Below are positions 22,460 to 33,490 of a DNA stretch of 64,000 nucleotides, piece after piece (positions within the stretch are counted from its first letter, which is position 1; each line of letters opens with the position of its first letter). The notes under the pieces are model-generated. The model was not told the origin of the DNA. It did not search any database and saw nothing but the letters and a program-made list of their open reading frames with translations. Origin of the DNA: Narthecium ossifragum (taxonomy: Eukaryota > Streptophyta > Magnoliopsida > Dioscoreales > Nartheciaceae); NCBI GenBank assembly GCA_963920575.1, contig OY986972.1, positions 23,856,672 through 23,920,671 of the forward strand, written 5' to 3'. Position numbers and translations under genes: made by a program.

Positions 22460-23040
22460 ACTCAGGAGGACTCCATTCCGGCTATGTTTCTACATAGCTG
22501 GAGCTTTTCCTTCGGGAGGACTTTAGTCATCATATTCGACGGGTTACTGTCTGTATGAATCTTCTGAATCTGAAACTGCTTCTCTTCAAATGCAATTCTG
22601 ATCCAATGATACTGGACATCAATATGCTTGGACCTCGAATGAAAACTTGAATTCTTCGACAGATGGATGGCACTTTGACTATCACAATGCACTGTGTAGT
22701 CCTCATGTTGCAATCCAAGTTCCAAAGTGAACTTCTTCATCCATAGCATCTCCTTGCAGGCTTCAGTTGCAGCTATAAATTCTGCTTCAGTAGTTGATAG
22801 GGCAACGCACTTTTGTAATCTTGACTGCCATGAGACTGCTCCCCTGGCAAATGTGACCAAGTAGCCTGATATAGACTTCCTTACATCCACATCTCCGGCC
22901 ATGTCTGCATCTGTATACCCTTCCAACACTAGATTCCCATTCCCAAAACATAAAGCAAGTTTTGAGGTTCCACGTAGATACCTGAGTATCCACTTGACAG
23001 CTTCCCAATGTTCTCGTCCTGGGTTTGAAGACCCGTCCCT
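22460..23040 (-). pseudogene. Copia RNase H domain (remnant of pol)
   Basis: Reading down the minus strand from about 23032, the fragment starts at SNPGREHWEAVKWILRYLRG, the usual end of Copia RT, and continues with GYTDADMAGDVD, SWQSRLQKCVALSTTEAEF, the DSQSAIHLSKN block and SKHIDVQYHWIR, ending near 22462. This is a normal RNase H C-terminal region. The RT catalytic part that should precede it is absent because the nested LTR region begins here. Confidence 0.9.
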
Positions 23041-23056
23041 CCATTCCTGTGGCTCG

Positions 23057-25199
23057 TGTTGACCATCAGGGGTAATTTGGGAAATTACGCCTCGTGGGTC
23101 GTTTCACACTGGGTGTGCACACACAGACCTTGGTTGATGCTTGTGTTTGTCTAGAAAGGTTAGGTGGACCCGGGGTCGGGAGTTCTGGGCTTGGGCCTGA
23201 GTCTCAGCCCAGGGTTGTCGTTCTAGGCAAGGAAGATCGATCTACATGGCAATGGAGATCGATCTCTCTGTGCATGGAGGTTGCCGTTCTGGGCAAAGGA
23301 GATCGATCTTCATGGCATGGAGATCGATCTCTCTGTGCCTGGAAGTCGTTGGCGGTGGCTTTCGAAGGACGGCCACGTCGATGGCCGTCGCTTCCCCTGT
23401 CAGGGGAGGGAAGACTTTTCCTCCCCTCCCCCAGCTTTTCCCCGCCCTCTCCGGCTTTCCCCGGCCTTATCCCCTTCTTCCCTTCTTCTTTCCTTTCTCT
23501 TCTTCTTCCTTCTTCTCCCCCGAGCTCTGTTTCTTTCCCTTGGCCGGCTGAGCTTTTCTTCGCCGTTCTTCCTCCTCCGGCCACCTTTCCTGGAGCTTGA
23601 AGGCTCGTTGGGTTCGTGGCGAGGCGAGGAAGGTCCTAGGCTAGGCCTTGTAGATCGAAGCTGCGTTGTAGAGGTAGGGTTCTTCCTCTAAGACTCCGGT
23701 TGATTTATGGGTTTGAAATCCGGTTTTGATTTCGATAGATCTCCTTGTGGAGTTGGTGTTTTTCGGTTTTGAAGCCATGAGTTGCTTCGTGGCACTGAGA
23801 GCTACCAGCCCACCTAGTTTGGTGAGGTATGGTGGAGGTTTCCGGCTGTATCCCTCGCCGTCCGGCCGCCGGAGAACCCAATAAAGAGCGATCTCCCTGG
23901 GAGAGAGATCGATCTTGTTTGGGGTGGTACGCCCCGCCCGAGCGAGAGCGATCTCCCTGGGAGGGAGATCGATCTCGTGGTGGGTGGCGTCGGTACGTCA
24001 AGGGTCACATACAAGATCGATCTTCATATGGGTGGAGATCGATCTCGTTGGGGTGACCAGGACGGGTGCTTCTAGCCTCGAGGAAGATCGATCTCGCTGC
24101 TATAGGAGATCGATCTCCTTCGGTGCAGAGAGGGTTTTTACTTGCTTTAAGTGTTGTTTTGCCCGCGGGGCTTCGCATGCAAGTGGGTTTTACGGTTTTT
24201 GTCCTGTTATGGATCATGCATGAATGCTTATCGCTTTGTGGTTGAACCGAGAGGGTGATGCCTCTCGGGGTGTGTAGAATAAATGGGCTGACAGTATGCC
24301 CTTACCACTTTGTGGTGAACCGAGGGAGTCATGACCCTCGGGAGTGTTTAGTATAAATGGGCCGAAGGTGTGCCTTTGCCGTGTTGGTTGTTTACAGCTT
24401 TATCATATTTATCCTGCCTTGTTTTCCTGTGCATTAGGCATGCTAGGGTAGGTTGGTTTTGTGTTGACTCTGCTGCTTGGAGTACCGAGTGATGGTAGTC
24501 TTAACCTCGGTTGTTCCGCTAAGTGCGGAGATCCCGCTTGGAGAAGGGTGTCGTACTGGTTGCGTCGTGTCCACCCTGCGTCAGGGTTTATCTTATCGGA
24601 GTGGGCCACCCCTGAGCAGTGGCGTTGTCGGAGATACGCACCTAGGACAGGAACCCTTCGGGTTATTGACGGGGTTTATGGGATCTTTGGCAAGCCTCGG
24701 TACTTGGCATCAGAGTGTGTCCGGTTGCTTTACCCTTGTTTGTGGGAGTTGTAGAGTAGGACCCTGCTGAGTTGTTGCTCATGCCTACCTGGACTGTGTT
24801 TGTTGCAGGTGCAGGTGGCCGCTCTGTCCCAGTGTTGCCCCCTCGGTCGTCCCGTGGCAGCGCGCCAGCTCCTGACTATGTCTGAGGGTCAGGATGGTTT
24901 CGTTTGCGCCTTTGCGGAGACCCCAGTGGGTGTTGTTCTTTTGTGGACATTTGCCCTTGTTCTCTCCTTTTGTAGAACTGTTGTTCTAGAACCCCTGTAC
25001 TCTATTATATGTATTTTTATAATAGATGTTGTTGTAGTTGTTGTTAAGCTTGCTTCCGCCCTTTCTCTGTGCTGATCAGTTGTTTCCGCCAGCTGATCTG
25101 TTTAGCCTCAACTATTTTCGCCAGTTGAGGCTAGTAGATGTAGGTTTTCCCACCCTCGTGTCCCGGCCCGGTCTGGGTTCTGCGGGTCGGGGCGCGACA
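23057..25199. mobile_element. Solo LTR-like sequence nested in the Copia element
   Basis: A 2143-bp block starts TGTTGACC and ends GGTCGGGGCGCGACA, that is TG...CA, and the GGGTCGGGGCG end resembles Ty3/Gypsy LTR ends. It separates Copia integrase from RNase H. It has no credible ORF. It contains six pairs of AGATCGATCT-type palindromes between 23234 and 24116 and an internal ~75-bp tandem duplication at about 24232-24375 (GGTTGAACCGAG... ATAAATGGGC...). Flanks GCTCG and TGAAT do not form a target duplication, and part of Copia RT is missing, so a simple insertion followed by LTR-LTR recombination does not explain everything. Orientation is unresolved. Confidence 0.6.
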
Positions 25200-25200
25200 T

Positions 25201-26911
25201 GAATTGTGGGAGGAGTTAGAGATATAGGTTTACTTATCTCTATGGTAGTCTGAGATGTTTGTTCTTTCAACTTCCCACTGCTCTCCACATGCTGATCTTC
25301 TACAAAGATAACATCTCGACTTCTTATGATCTTCCTTGCCTCTGGATTCCATAATCTGTAACCGAACTCATCTTCTCCATAACCTAAGAAAATGCATTGA
25401 TTTGCCTTCAGGTCAAGTTTGCTTCTTTTTTCCTTTGGAACATGAACTGAGGCCTTGCATCCAAAGACTATGAGATGGTTGTAGGAGATCTTCTTCTTGG
25501 TCCAGACTTGCTCTGGGATACCGCCATCCAAAGGGATTGAAGGGGATCTGTTGATCAGATAACACGTTGTTCAACTGCTTCACCCCAGAATTTCTTAGGT
25601 AACTTTGACATGGACAATAAGGCTCTAGTCTTCTCCATGTTTGTCCGATTCATCCTCTGACACTCCGTTTTGCTGAGGAGTACCATGTATAGTTTTTTGA
25701 TGTTTAATACCATGCTTCTTACAATATTCCTTGAACAAATCTGAAGTATACTCTCCCCCATTATCGGTACGCAAACATAGCAGTCGTTTTCCAGTTTCAC
25801 GTTCTACTCTAGAATGAAAATTCTGAACAGACTGAAAAACTTCAGATTTATACATGATCACATCGAGCCATACCTTCCTTGACGCATCATCTATGAAGGT
25901 GACAAAATATCTCTTGCCTCCTAATGATTCCACCTCCATCGGTCCGCAGACATCTGAGTGCACCAACTCCAACAGTCTTCTCTTGTTCTCAGCAGGTCTT
26001 CTGGTGAACGATATCCTATGTTGTTTTCCAAACATACAGTCATCGCAAGGCTTCAAGGGAGCACCTCTGATGTTAGGTAAGATTTCCTTCTTCACCAGAA
26101 TTTTCAGTCCTTTCTCACTTATGTGGCCGAGCCTCCTATGCCACAGTAGAGAGGTGTCTTCAGGTTCCACTGATATTAATGCTGAGTTGGTATGCGTCGT
26201 AAGTGTTGTTTTGTAGAGAGAACAACACTTCTTTTCACTTACAACTACAAGAGATCCTTTGATGAGTTTCCACATACCTCTACCAAAACTTGATGTAAAG
26301 CCTTCATCATCCAAACATCCAGGTGATATGAGATTCAACTTGAGATCTGAAATATGACGAACATCCTGCAGAAGAATCTTCATCCCAGTATTGGTCTTCA
26401 CACTGATGTCGCCTCTACCAATGATCTGAGAAGTGACACCGTTACCCATCTTTACTGCTCCATAATCACCTGACTTGTAGGAGGTAAAGAGGTGTTGATG
26501 CGGTGTGGCATGGAAGGATGCCCCCGTATCAATGATCCAATCTGAGTGAGGAGGAGAGGTGACGTTGATGCAGCCATCCTTACAGCATCCCACAACTGTA
26601 ACATCACTGTCAAGATGCACGACAGTAGAGTTATTGGCTCCCCCTTCTTCCTTTGTCTTTCCTTCTTGCTGATCTCTCTTGAGTTTCCTACAGTCTCTCT
26701 TGAAGTGCTCTTTCTTGTTGCAATAATAGCACTGCACATCCTTCCTGGTTCTTGATTTGCTTCTGCACTTGTACCCGCTGCTATGATCTCTGCTTCTTCC
26801 TCTGCCTCTGTCAGATGAGAAACGATCATCAGACTGTTTCTTCTCCACCAAATAAGCTTCAGAAACTGTCTCTTCTGAGGTCTTCTTCCTCATGGCGTGA
26901 GATAGGAGGGC
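25201..26911 (-). pseudogene. Copia protease-integrase region (broken pol)
   Basis: Reads downward from 26911. A CCHC knuckle (CYYCNKKEHFKRDC), the protease site WIIDTGASFHAT, the integrase zinc motif (LWHRRLGH...CDDCMFGKQ) and integrase Asp residues in HSDVCGPM and RTDNGGEY are visible. A one-base loss near 25655 shifts the frame in the NGVAER region; the frame continues as RMNRTNMEKTRALL and later carries VFGCKASVHVPKEKRSKLD. Coding sequence ends at the nested LTR at 25200. The order PR-INT-(RT)-RH is diagnostic of Copia. Confidence 0.9.
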
Positions 26912-27433
26912 TCATGTAACCTCCTCTATATCCAGGGTCTCCTTCCCATAGAGTAGGGTAGTCACCAGATGTTCATATGAAGAAGGTAAGGAAGCTAGTA
27001 GAAGAAGTGTCTTATCTTCATCCTCGAGCTTGACTTCCAAGTTCGGTAGTTGTGCAACGATCTTGTTGAAGGTATTGAGATGCTCCAACAGATCTGCTCC
27101 CTCCTTCATCCGCAGGGTGTACAACTGCTTCTTCACAAATAATTTGTTTGTCAAGGACTTGGTCATGAATAGACTCTCCAGCTTCAACCATAACTTTGGT
27201 GCAGTCTTCTCACTAACCACGTTATACATAACCTCGTTTGCTAAACAGCATCTGATGGTGCTCCACGCCTTCAGATCCATCTCCTGCCAGTCTTCATCTG
27301 ACATGGTGTCCGGCTTTGATCCCTTCAAGGCTTTGTAGGTGCCCTGTTGGATTAGGATATCTTGTACCCTTTCTTGCCACAGGCCGAAATTAATCTTCCC
27401 GTCGAACTTCTCGATGTCGAACTTCCCCGCCAT
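26912..27433 (-). pseudogene. Copia gag (capsid) with premature stop
   Basis: The start MAGKFDIEKFDG and the UBN2-type capsid features (LWQERVQDILIQQG, LWLKLESLFMTKSLTNKLFVKKQLYTLRM, LASLPSSYEHLVTTLLYG) identify gag. A TGA at 26912-26914 cuts it off before the zinc knuckle, which continues in the same frame afterwards, so this is a nonsense change, plausibly CGA to TGA. The start codon lies just inside the primer-binding site. Confidence 0.9.
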
Positions 27434-27445
27434 TGCCGGAACCTC

Positions 27446-27457
27446 GCTCTGATACCA
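27446..27457 (-). promoter_or_regulatory. Copia primer-binding site (initiator tRNA-Met)
   Basis: The minus strand reads TGGTATCAGAGC, the standard complement of the tRNA-iMet 3' end, two bases inside the 5' LTR. Confidence 0.95.
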
Positions 27458-27459
27458 CT

Positions 27460-28213
27460 TGTTGGGATCTTAGATGTACCGATGGTACCCAAATTCTAGA
27501 TAGTCGGTATGACGGAGAAAGACAAGACAGAGAAAGCAAACTACATAAAACACCAAGATTTACGTGGAAAACCTTTCAGCAAATCACTGAGAAGGAAAAA
27601 CCACGGGGCGGAGGAGGATCTCACTATGAAAGAAGGGAATTACAAGGGTTCTTCTAGAGGAGAACAAGACCTCTCTCTCTAGGGTTTCATGCAACAAGAA
27701 GATGACCTAAAAAGATCATAAAACCCCTATTTATATGGCCCAAGTTAATTAGGAACGGATTAAATCTCAACTGTCCAAAAACTAATTTGCCGTTTTAGGA
27801 TCGATCCGAAGATGCCTTGGATCGATCCAATCCCAACTGACCATACTCACGGTCGATCTGACGGTCGACCGTGGATGGCTCGCGATCGACCGTGGACTTC
27901 TCGCGGTCGACCGTGGAACTATGCAGCTTTACTTGAAGGCACGACGGTCGATCCTTGTATCGACCCTGCAAAGCTTTTCCCATGACAGAAAACAACGGTC
28001 GATGCAGCGGTCAATGTTGCGGTCGACCGTGGCTATCGTAGTGAGTGACGGTCGATCCGGCGGTCGATGTCACGGTCGACCGTCCGTATGCTTCAAGTCA
28101 AAATTGTTCCAATTCTTCACAGCTCCTCTTCTTCTCCTCTTGTGCCGCATCCAGTTGTTCCCACACAACTGGATTCCGTTTATTGAGGTCTCATGAGGAG
28201 AGAAACTCCAACA
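27460..28213 (-). repeat. Copia 5' LTR
   Basis: Partner of 21691-22444. It carries the same GGATCGATCC pair (27798 and 27819) and the GGTCGACC arrays, which are more perfect here than in the other LTR. It would hold the element promoter. Confidence 0.95.
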
Positions 28214-28253
28214 CACCATGCCGCCGGAGTGCCGGAGGGACCGTGATGTGTGA

Positions 28254-28838
28254 TATATATTAATTGCAGCACCACCATTCTCACCAATAATGTAGCTCAC
28301 CATGCATGTATGTATGCATGAGCCTTGTGTCATGTTTTCTTATCTTGTTGGATTACTACATAGTTGTGATGGATTGGATGCCTTATGGGGACGTAAGCAA
28401 TGCTTTACTATGAATTATATGAAACGCCATTGTGTTCTTTTATTATGTTTCAGTGAATTCCATCCATTTATCTTGATCATAAGTTCTTGCACAAGTGTCA
28501 ACTCTAGCTCAACAGTCCCCCGTGTGAATCAACACATATTTACATACATATATGTTCCTTGATTCTTTTGATTGCTTGAAGTTGAATCATTCTAAGCATT
28601 TTTAAGCAGTTGCCAATCTTGTGAAATGAGATCCTAGAACATGAAACCGTGACATCTAGCCCGGAAAGATTCATCCTACAGGTTTTAAAACTAATGGTGT
28701 GTCACTTTAAGATTAGCTATGGCTTTTTGGCATCTCGCATCTGTGTGACGAGAATAAATCTCGGCACCAATCAATCACACTGGGTTCTGGCCAAAAAGAT
28801 CCTCCATTAAACAAGTTCATAGCAAGGCAGAGTCATAT

Positions 28839-28884
<46 letters not shown>

Positions 28885-30356
28885 CATTACACATATCTTG
28901 ACTTGACACTGATGAGCTTGAGATGACCAATATTTCCAATCACTCATACGAGCATATATATACAAAATAACTCTGACAATCTTATGATTAACACATCGAG
29001 TTTTTTTAGGAAAAACAACTATATAAAAACAACCATGCATGCGAAATTACTGAAATATCCTTCAATTTTTAGAGTATCTTAGCAACTTTGCCCTAAAAAA
29101 CAGTATGAAAAGAAACAAGTGGATATTGTAGTCACTTTAAGAATATTAGGGCAGTGCTCGGTCAAATTACTCAAAGAATATATGCAATAAAAGATATTTT
29201 GAAAAGTATATATAAATATATCTATTCAATTTATGATTTTATAAGAGTATATGTATGCAAAGTAGGAATGGCAATGGGCAGGATTACCCGCCCCCCATCC
29301 TACTTAATCACCCTGACCCCGCTCGCCTTGATAACGAAGGCACCCCGAACTCGACCCTGTTTCAAAATTTTGAATGCAAAAAACAAATTCATGACTTTAA
29401 GTTAAAATAACAACTCAAATAAAATTAAAACTGTGTTGTTTTTGTCTGTTCCGCGGTCATCCAATATTGTGACTGATCACATTGCCAAAAGATGTAAAGT
29501 CATTTATACACTAGTTTTGTATGGCACAAAGAGGATGGGGATGAGGCCCTAGCCGATTTGATGTAAATGATTATTAGCCAACTGGCTCAGTCCATCGAAA
29601 AAAAAACTTAAATAAAATTGAATTGAAGATATGGAGGTAGATTAGATTATATAAGCCAATAGATGCATTAAATAAGAATAATTGGATTAGAATTTTTTGA
29701 GAAATAATTAGATATAATAAAAATATATAACTAAAATCAACATCATACAGGGCGGGGTGAGACAGGGGTGTCTTTCCCCGATCCCCATCGGGTTTCTAAC
29801 CACTCCCCCGACCTTACCACAACCCCGATTAAGGAGTTTACAAACTCCTTATAAAGAAAGTTGCCATGAATAAAGAAAGTTGCCATGAATAAAAGGAGTT
29901 TACAAACTGGCCTGTAAATTAGGCCTGTTTCTGCTCAATCTTGAGTATCATGCATTTGACAAAACTAATTGTTCGATTCATATAAACCATATAAAAGCAA
30001 GCAAGCTTCATTATATAATTAACGACTTCACTTTTATTTATTACATGGCATAATTAATTATTCGCAAAAATAAACCAAATAACTTGGACAGATCTTCTTT
30101 TATGACGACACACACGGAGGTATGTCTCATGAAGAAGAAATTATTATACATTATTATAAAGATAGGTCTTCATCATCAAATAATGAACCCCGCCGATCGA
30201 AAGAGTGAAGAATGACCACTTTTATTGTAACTAGCAAGCACAATCACTACTTGAAAGATCGATCCATCATGCATCTCCTTCCACCTGGCTATATGTACTC
30301 GAGCTAGTAGCGGGAAGAGAGATCTAGCTCTCACTAGCTATATATAAGCTAGCAGC
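28254..30356. other. Spacer of unit 1 (XTH 3' flank to DUF247)
   Basis: No gene. It aligns with 33491-34504 and, beyond the gap and viral insertion, with 40506-40711 and 41551-43920. It contains a (CT)n microsatellite at 28841-28880 and a 19-bp tandem repeat at 29860-29900. Confidence 0.6.
28841..28880. repeat. (CT)n microsatellite, unit 1
   Basis: About 20 CT units. The counterpart in unit 2 is at 34285-34326. Confidence 0.95.
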
Positions 30357-31166
30357 TAGTGGGAAGCAGGAGGAGGAGAGGAAGAACCATTGGGGTGATA
30401 GTAAGCGTACATGGTATAGTAGGTCTGCAACAGTGTCATGACGAGCAGGACAAATGTAGCAAATGTAGCGAGAAGCCACAAGGGCCTCCATGGGCTACTA
30501 TCGAAGTATATGTGCCTCAGAGAAGCCATCCATCTACGGCACGGCTGCTCCTAGTAAGCATTCACACTCTTCTTCACACCAATCAGTGCGCTCGACCGAT
30601 CTATGGTGACTTCCGTGGCGAGACGATTGAAGAGCTTTGCCACGGCCTCGTCTCTCCCTATCACGTTGTCGATGATCTTGGCCTCGAGCAGCAGGCCGAC
30701 GTCCTCGGCCGTGTCGATGATCAGGTCCATGAAGGCCACGTAGGAGGAGACCTCGCTGCCGACGCAGTCGTGAAGGTGCTCAAAGGCGATGACGTTGAGG
30801 AACAGGAACTCGGTGGCGTCGTCGATGATGATGTGCGGGAGGCGGAGGATGCCGCCCTGGAAGCTGATGTCCCGGAGGCTGCCGGTGGAGCTCCCCATGA
30901 ACCTGATCCCGGCCTCCTGTAGCTTGGTCGCCGGTCGCATGTGCTCATCTCTCCCAGGTTGTGCTGCACCGCGCGCGGAGTAAGCTGGCGAAGCTCAAAG
31001 GCTCGAAGAACTCGTCCTTGAGCTTTTTGGCGAAGCTCGGGATATGGTATATGGTCTGCTTGCTCCAGTGCTGCTTCTCCTTGTTCGGGTCCAGCAACTC
31101 CGCTTCCTCGTCGATCTCCACCACCCAGTTGATCTTCTCTCCACTGCTGCTACTGGACTCCTCCAT
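30357..31166 (-). pseudogene. DUF247 (UPF0481) pseudogene, unit 1
   Basis: Compared with the intact copy at 43924-45857, this copy keeps the first ~58 codons (start 31166, MEESSSSSGEKINWVV to KDEFFEP) and then jumps to the DEHMRPATKLQEAGIRF part of exon 2, losing the rest of exon 1, the intron and the start of exon 2. The junction near 30977-30998 holds ~20 bp of filler that resembles the nearby GGCGAAGCTC phrase. The frame is lost at the junction. A TAC-to-TAG change (SVNAY followed by stop, about 30551) also removes the C-terminal membrane region, which remains as sequence. It is clearly non-functional. Confidence 0.9.
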
Positions 31167-31240
31167 GCCGAGCCCCAGAGGTATAATATATATATATAAT
31201 AGCTTGAATTAAGCAGTGTGGATCAAGGAGGTATATAGCT

Positions 31241-32432
31241 GTCTTCTCCGTCTCTTTTTTTCTCTTTCTTGTCCACCGATATGGTCGTTGGGGACCTTGT
31301 TTTGGAGTCTGGCCATTGAGACACGGCGAAGCTCTTGTCCCTCTTCCATCCGGAGCTCTGTCAGCGGATCCAGAGCTTTCATCCACACCGAGAGACTCAG
31401 GATCGGGCCGTTTGGATGTTCTCTAGCGATGGCGCCATCTCTTCCTCATCACTTTTCCACTGGCTTTCTAGCAGAGAGAGCCCGGAGTGGGCGGGGGAGG
31501 ACAACTGTGCAAGATGGCAGAATTTCTGGAAGATCCCAGCTGGCCCTAGAGTGAAGTTCTTCCTCTGGAAGCTTTTCCATGGTAAAATCCTCTCAGCTGA
31601 GGCTTTGTGGCGTTGGGGGTGCCTTGGCGACCCAACCTGCCTGAGGTGTAAAGCCGCGCGAGAGGATCCGGTCCACATCTTCTTCAGCTGTAGCTTTGCG
31701 CAAGAAGTCTGGAGTCGCTTCGCATCAGGCTCGCAGCCCCCTTCTTCCTTCTGGGACTGCTGGCTACTCTTCTCAAAATCTGCCCGTGCCGGTGTTGAGG
31801 AAAGGAAGTCGAAGGTAGCTTTTACACTCTGGTGGCTATGGAAGGAGAGAAATGCCATGGTCTTCAATAATCAGATGCTCCATCCTTCTCAGCTCTCGAG
31901 CGTCATCTATCGACAAGTTAGAGAGTTCCGTTCTTCCCGTCCCCAACCTCCCTCTACCTCTCGCCCTGCAAACTCTGCTCCTGTCCTTAGAACCGATGCA
32001 GCCTTTTCTCCTGGTGTTGCTAGGTTGGCTGCAATTCTTTTCTCCTTTGGCATGGAAGCTTGGAGATGGAGCTCCTGCCACGCTGCCTCTTCAGTTGTGG
32101 AAGGAGAGCTTTTAGCTATTTTGGGGGGTCTTTCGGAAGCTAAGCGGAAAGGGATCTTGGATCTGATGGTTGAATCTGATTCTAAGTTGGCCGTCAACTT
32201 TATTTCCGGCAGGAGTGCTTGGCCTCGGGACCTTCTTAGGATCCTTCGTCCGATTTGGACTCTTACCTCTTCCTTCTCTCGTGTCTTGTTTGTTCTTATC
32301 CCTCGCGAGTTCAACGCGGAGACGGATAGCCTCGCTGGCTCTGCCCGGGTTGGCCCGCTCGGTCCCCCTCTTGTGGTCATGTAATCTCCTCTTTCATCCC
32401 TAGCCAGTCTGGCTTATCTAATCAAAAAAAAG
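31241..32432 (+). mobile_element. 5'-truncated L1-type LINE (zinc-binding RT tail and RNase H)
   Basis: The frame 31335-32384 shows a zf-RVT module (PAGPRVKFFLWKLFHGK...CLRCKAAREDPVHIFFSC) and a plant LINE RNase H domain (VLRTDAAFS...GELLAILGGLSEAKRKGI...ESDSKLAVNF). It ends in an A8 tail at 32424-32431. Similar short sequences (GTATATAGCT at 31231-31240, GTATATATAGCT after the tail) look like an imperfect target duplication. The EN and RT domains are missing through 5' truncation. It sits upstream of the unit 1 DUF247 pseudogene and is absent at that point in unit 2. Confidence 0.85.
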
Positions 32433-32997
32433 CTGTATATATAGCTAGTCGTATGTCTGATCCTTTGGTATGGATAACTGCATGTATACATATTTATAGA
32501 AAGCCGAATGTAATCTATGGAGCTGTCGCTCGCTTTAAGCAAAGGTGATCGATACTTGGACAGGAGGTATATATTTCTCCAGGCTTTTTATCAGGCTTGG
32601 AGGATACATGATCTGCTTTGCTCCAAAAGCATGGGAGGAAGAATAAATCTCTTATTATACTATACGTGCAGGTGCAGCATCATTGGAAGCGATGACAGAT
32701 CAGGAAGCATGCATGCATGTGAGCATGAACCTTATTCGTTCTCATGTACGTACGAAACTAAAGCCTGTGCCAGGCCGAGTTAAAGTAGCCCTAGCCAGAT
32801 ATGATCAAATCAAATGCTGCATGTAATTGTATGCATGCATGGACCGAACCCATTCTCGCCTGTTGATGTCATCTTCTATTTGGCCCACTCAAGCTAGCTT
32901 AATTAGTTCTCTGCACCTAGAGCTTGGCGGCAAGAATATAAATAGGTCGGACCGCTGCGTGGGCTTGGACCGTATGTGTAATGTGTTGAGATGTGGA
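32433..32997. other. Distal spacer of unit 1
   Basis: Homologous to 46206-46706. No gene seen. Confidence 0.5.
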
Positions 32998-33090
32998 CAT
33001 TCTTCAACTTTCTGTTTTCTTGGATGAAGATTCAAAGAATGAACTAATTTAAGTCTGATTGGTTGGATTGGCACCAAACCAATGAATCAA

Positions 33091-33490
33091 CTTCTATGTA
33101 GATGATGTGCCAATCAGGATATTCAAGAACAGCAAGGACTTGGGAGTGAGATTCCCCTTCAACCAGCAAATGAAGATCTACTCCAGCCTGTGGAACGCCG
33201 ACAACTGGGCGACGAGGGGTGGCCTCGAGAAGACCGACTGGAGCAAGGCCCCCTTCGTCGCCTCCTACCGCGGCTTCCACGTCGACGGCTGCGAGGCCTC
33301 CACCGAGGCCAAGTTCTGCGCCACCCAGGGCATGCGCTGGTGGGACCAGAAAGAGTTCCAGGACCTCGACGGAATGCAGTACCGCCGGCTCAACTGGGTC
33401 CGCCAGAAGTACACCATCTACAATTACTGTACCGATCGGTCCCGGTCCCCCACCATGCCGCCGGAGTGCCGGAGGGACCGTGATGTGTGA
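33091..33490 (+). pseudogene. XTH last exon, unit 2 copy
   Basis: An uninterrupted reading frame corresponding to 21326-21690 plus 28219-28253, ending CRRDRDV and TGA. It covers the C-terminal half of an XTH only; no catalytic exon lies upstream. The acceptor dinucleotide that precedes the exon in unit 1 (TCAG) is TCAA here, so even the splice site is gone. Conservation of the frame probably reflects a recent origin rather than function. Confidence 0.85.

Larger units (their letters stand above)
21691..28213 (-). mobile_element. Ty1/Copia LTR retrotransposon, degenerate, inserted in XTH
   Basis: LTRs of equal length (754 bp) lie at 21691-22444 and 27460-28213 in direct orientation, starting TGTTGGGATC and ending AACA. 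By eye they differ at about 25 positions with no indels. The target duplication is CGCCA (21686-21690) versus CACCA (28214-28218), one mismatch; the uninterrupted site is visible in unit 2. Coding strand is minus: primer site 27446-27457, gag, protease and integrase run downward from 27433, and RNase H sits at 22460-23040. The reverse transcriptase is missing; a 2.1-kb foreign LTR occupies the space between integrase and RNase H. The element is dead. Confidence 0.95.
21326..28253 (+). pseudogene. Xyloglucan endotransglucosylase/hydrolase (XTH) last exon, interrupted by Copia
   Basis: XTH enzymes cut and rejoin wall xyloglucan. Only the final exon is present: 21326-21690 and, after the Copia insertion, 28219-28253 (TGA 28251-28253). 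It starts after an AG acceptor with [18 protein letters not shown] and continues through [40 protein letters not shown] and the Cys-rich end, finishing CRRDRD. The catalytic HDEIDFEFLG region belongs to an upstream exon that is not in the window, so this is a truncated gene copy even without the insertion. Unit 2 carries the uninterrupted counterpart at 33091-33490. Confidence 0.88.
21234..32997. repeat. Tandem segmental duplication, unit 1
   Basis: The unit starts at CATTCTTCAACTTTC, the same phrase that starts unit 2 at 32998, while the sequence upstream of each differs. It contains the XTH last exon (split by a Copia element), a CT microsatellite, a DUF247 pseudogene on the minus strand and a LINE. 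Removing the Copia and LINE insertions leaves roughly 4 kb that aligns in order with unit 2. Confidence 0.88.

Noticed and set aside
23234..23330. CRISPR-like array reading of the repeated AGATCGATCT motif
   Set aside because: This is a plant nuclear context, the repeats are 10-bp palindromes in pairs, and there is no repeat-spacer regularity or cas genes.
23094..24223. Several 60-170 codon ORFs in the nested LTR
   Set aside because: They have no homology, overlap in multiple frames, and lie in sequence with LTR-like ends.
30359..30922. 187-codon plus-strand ORF, and its twin at 43927-44490
   Set aside because: Both are antisense shadows of DUF247 exon 2, which has the recognisable family motifs.
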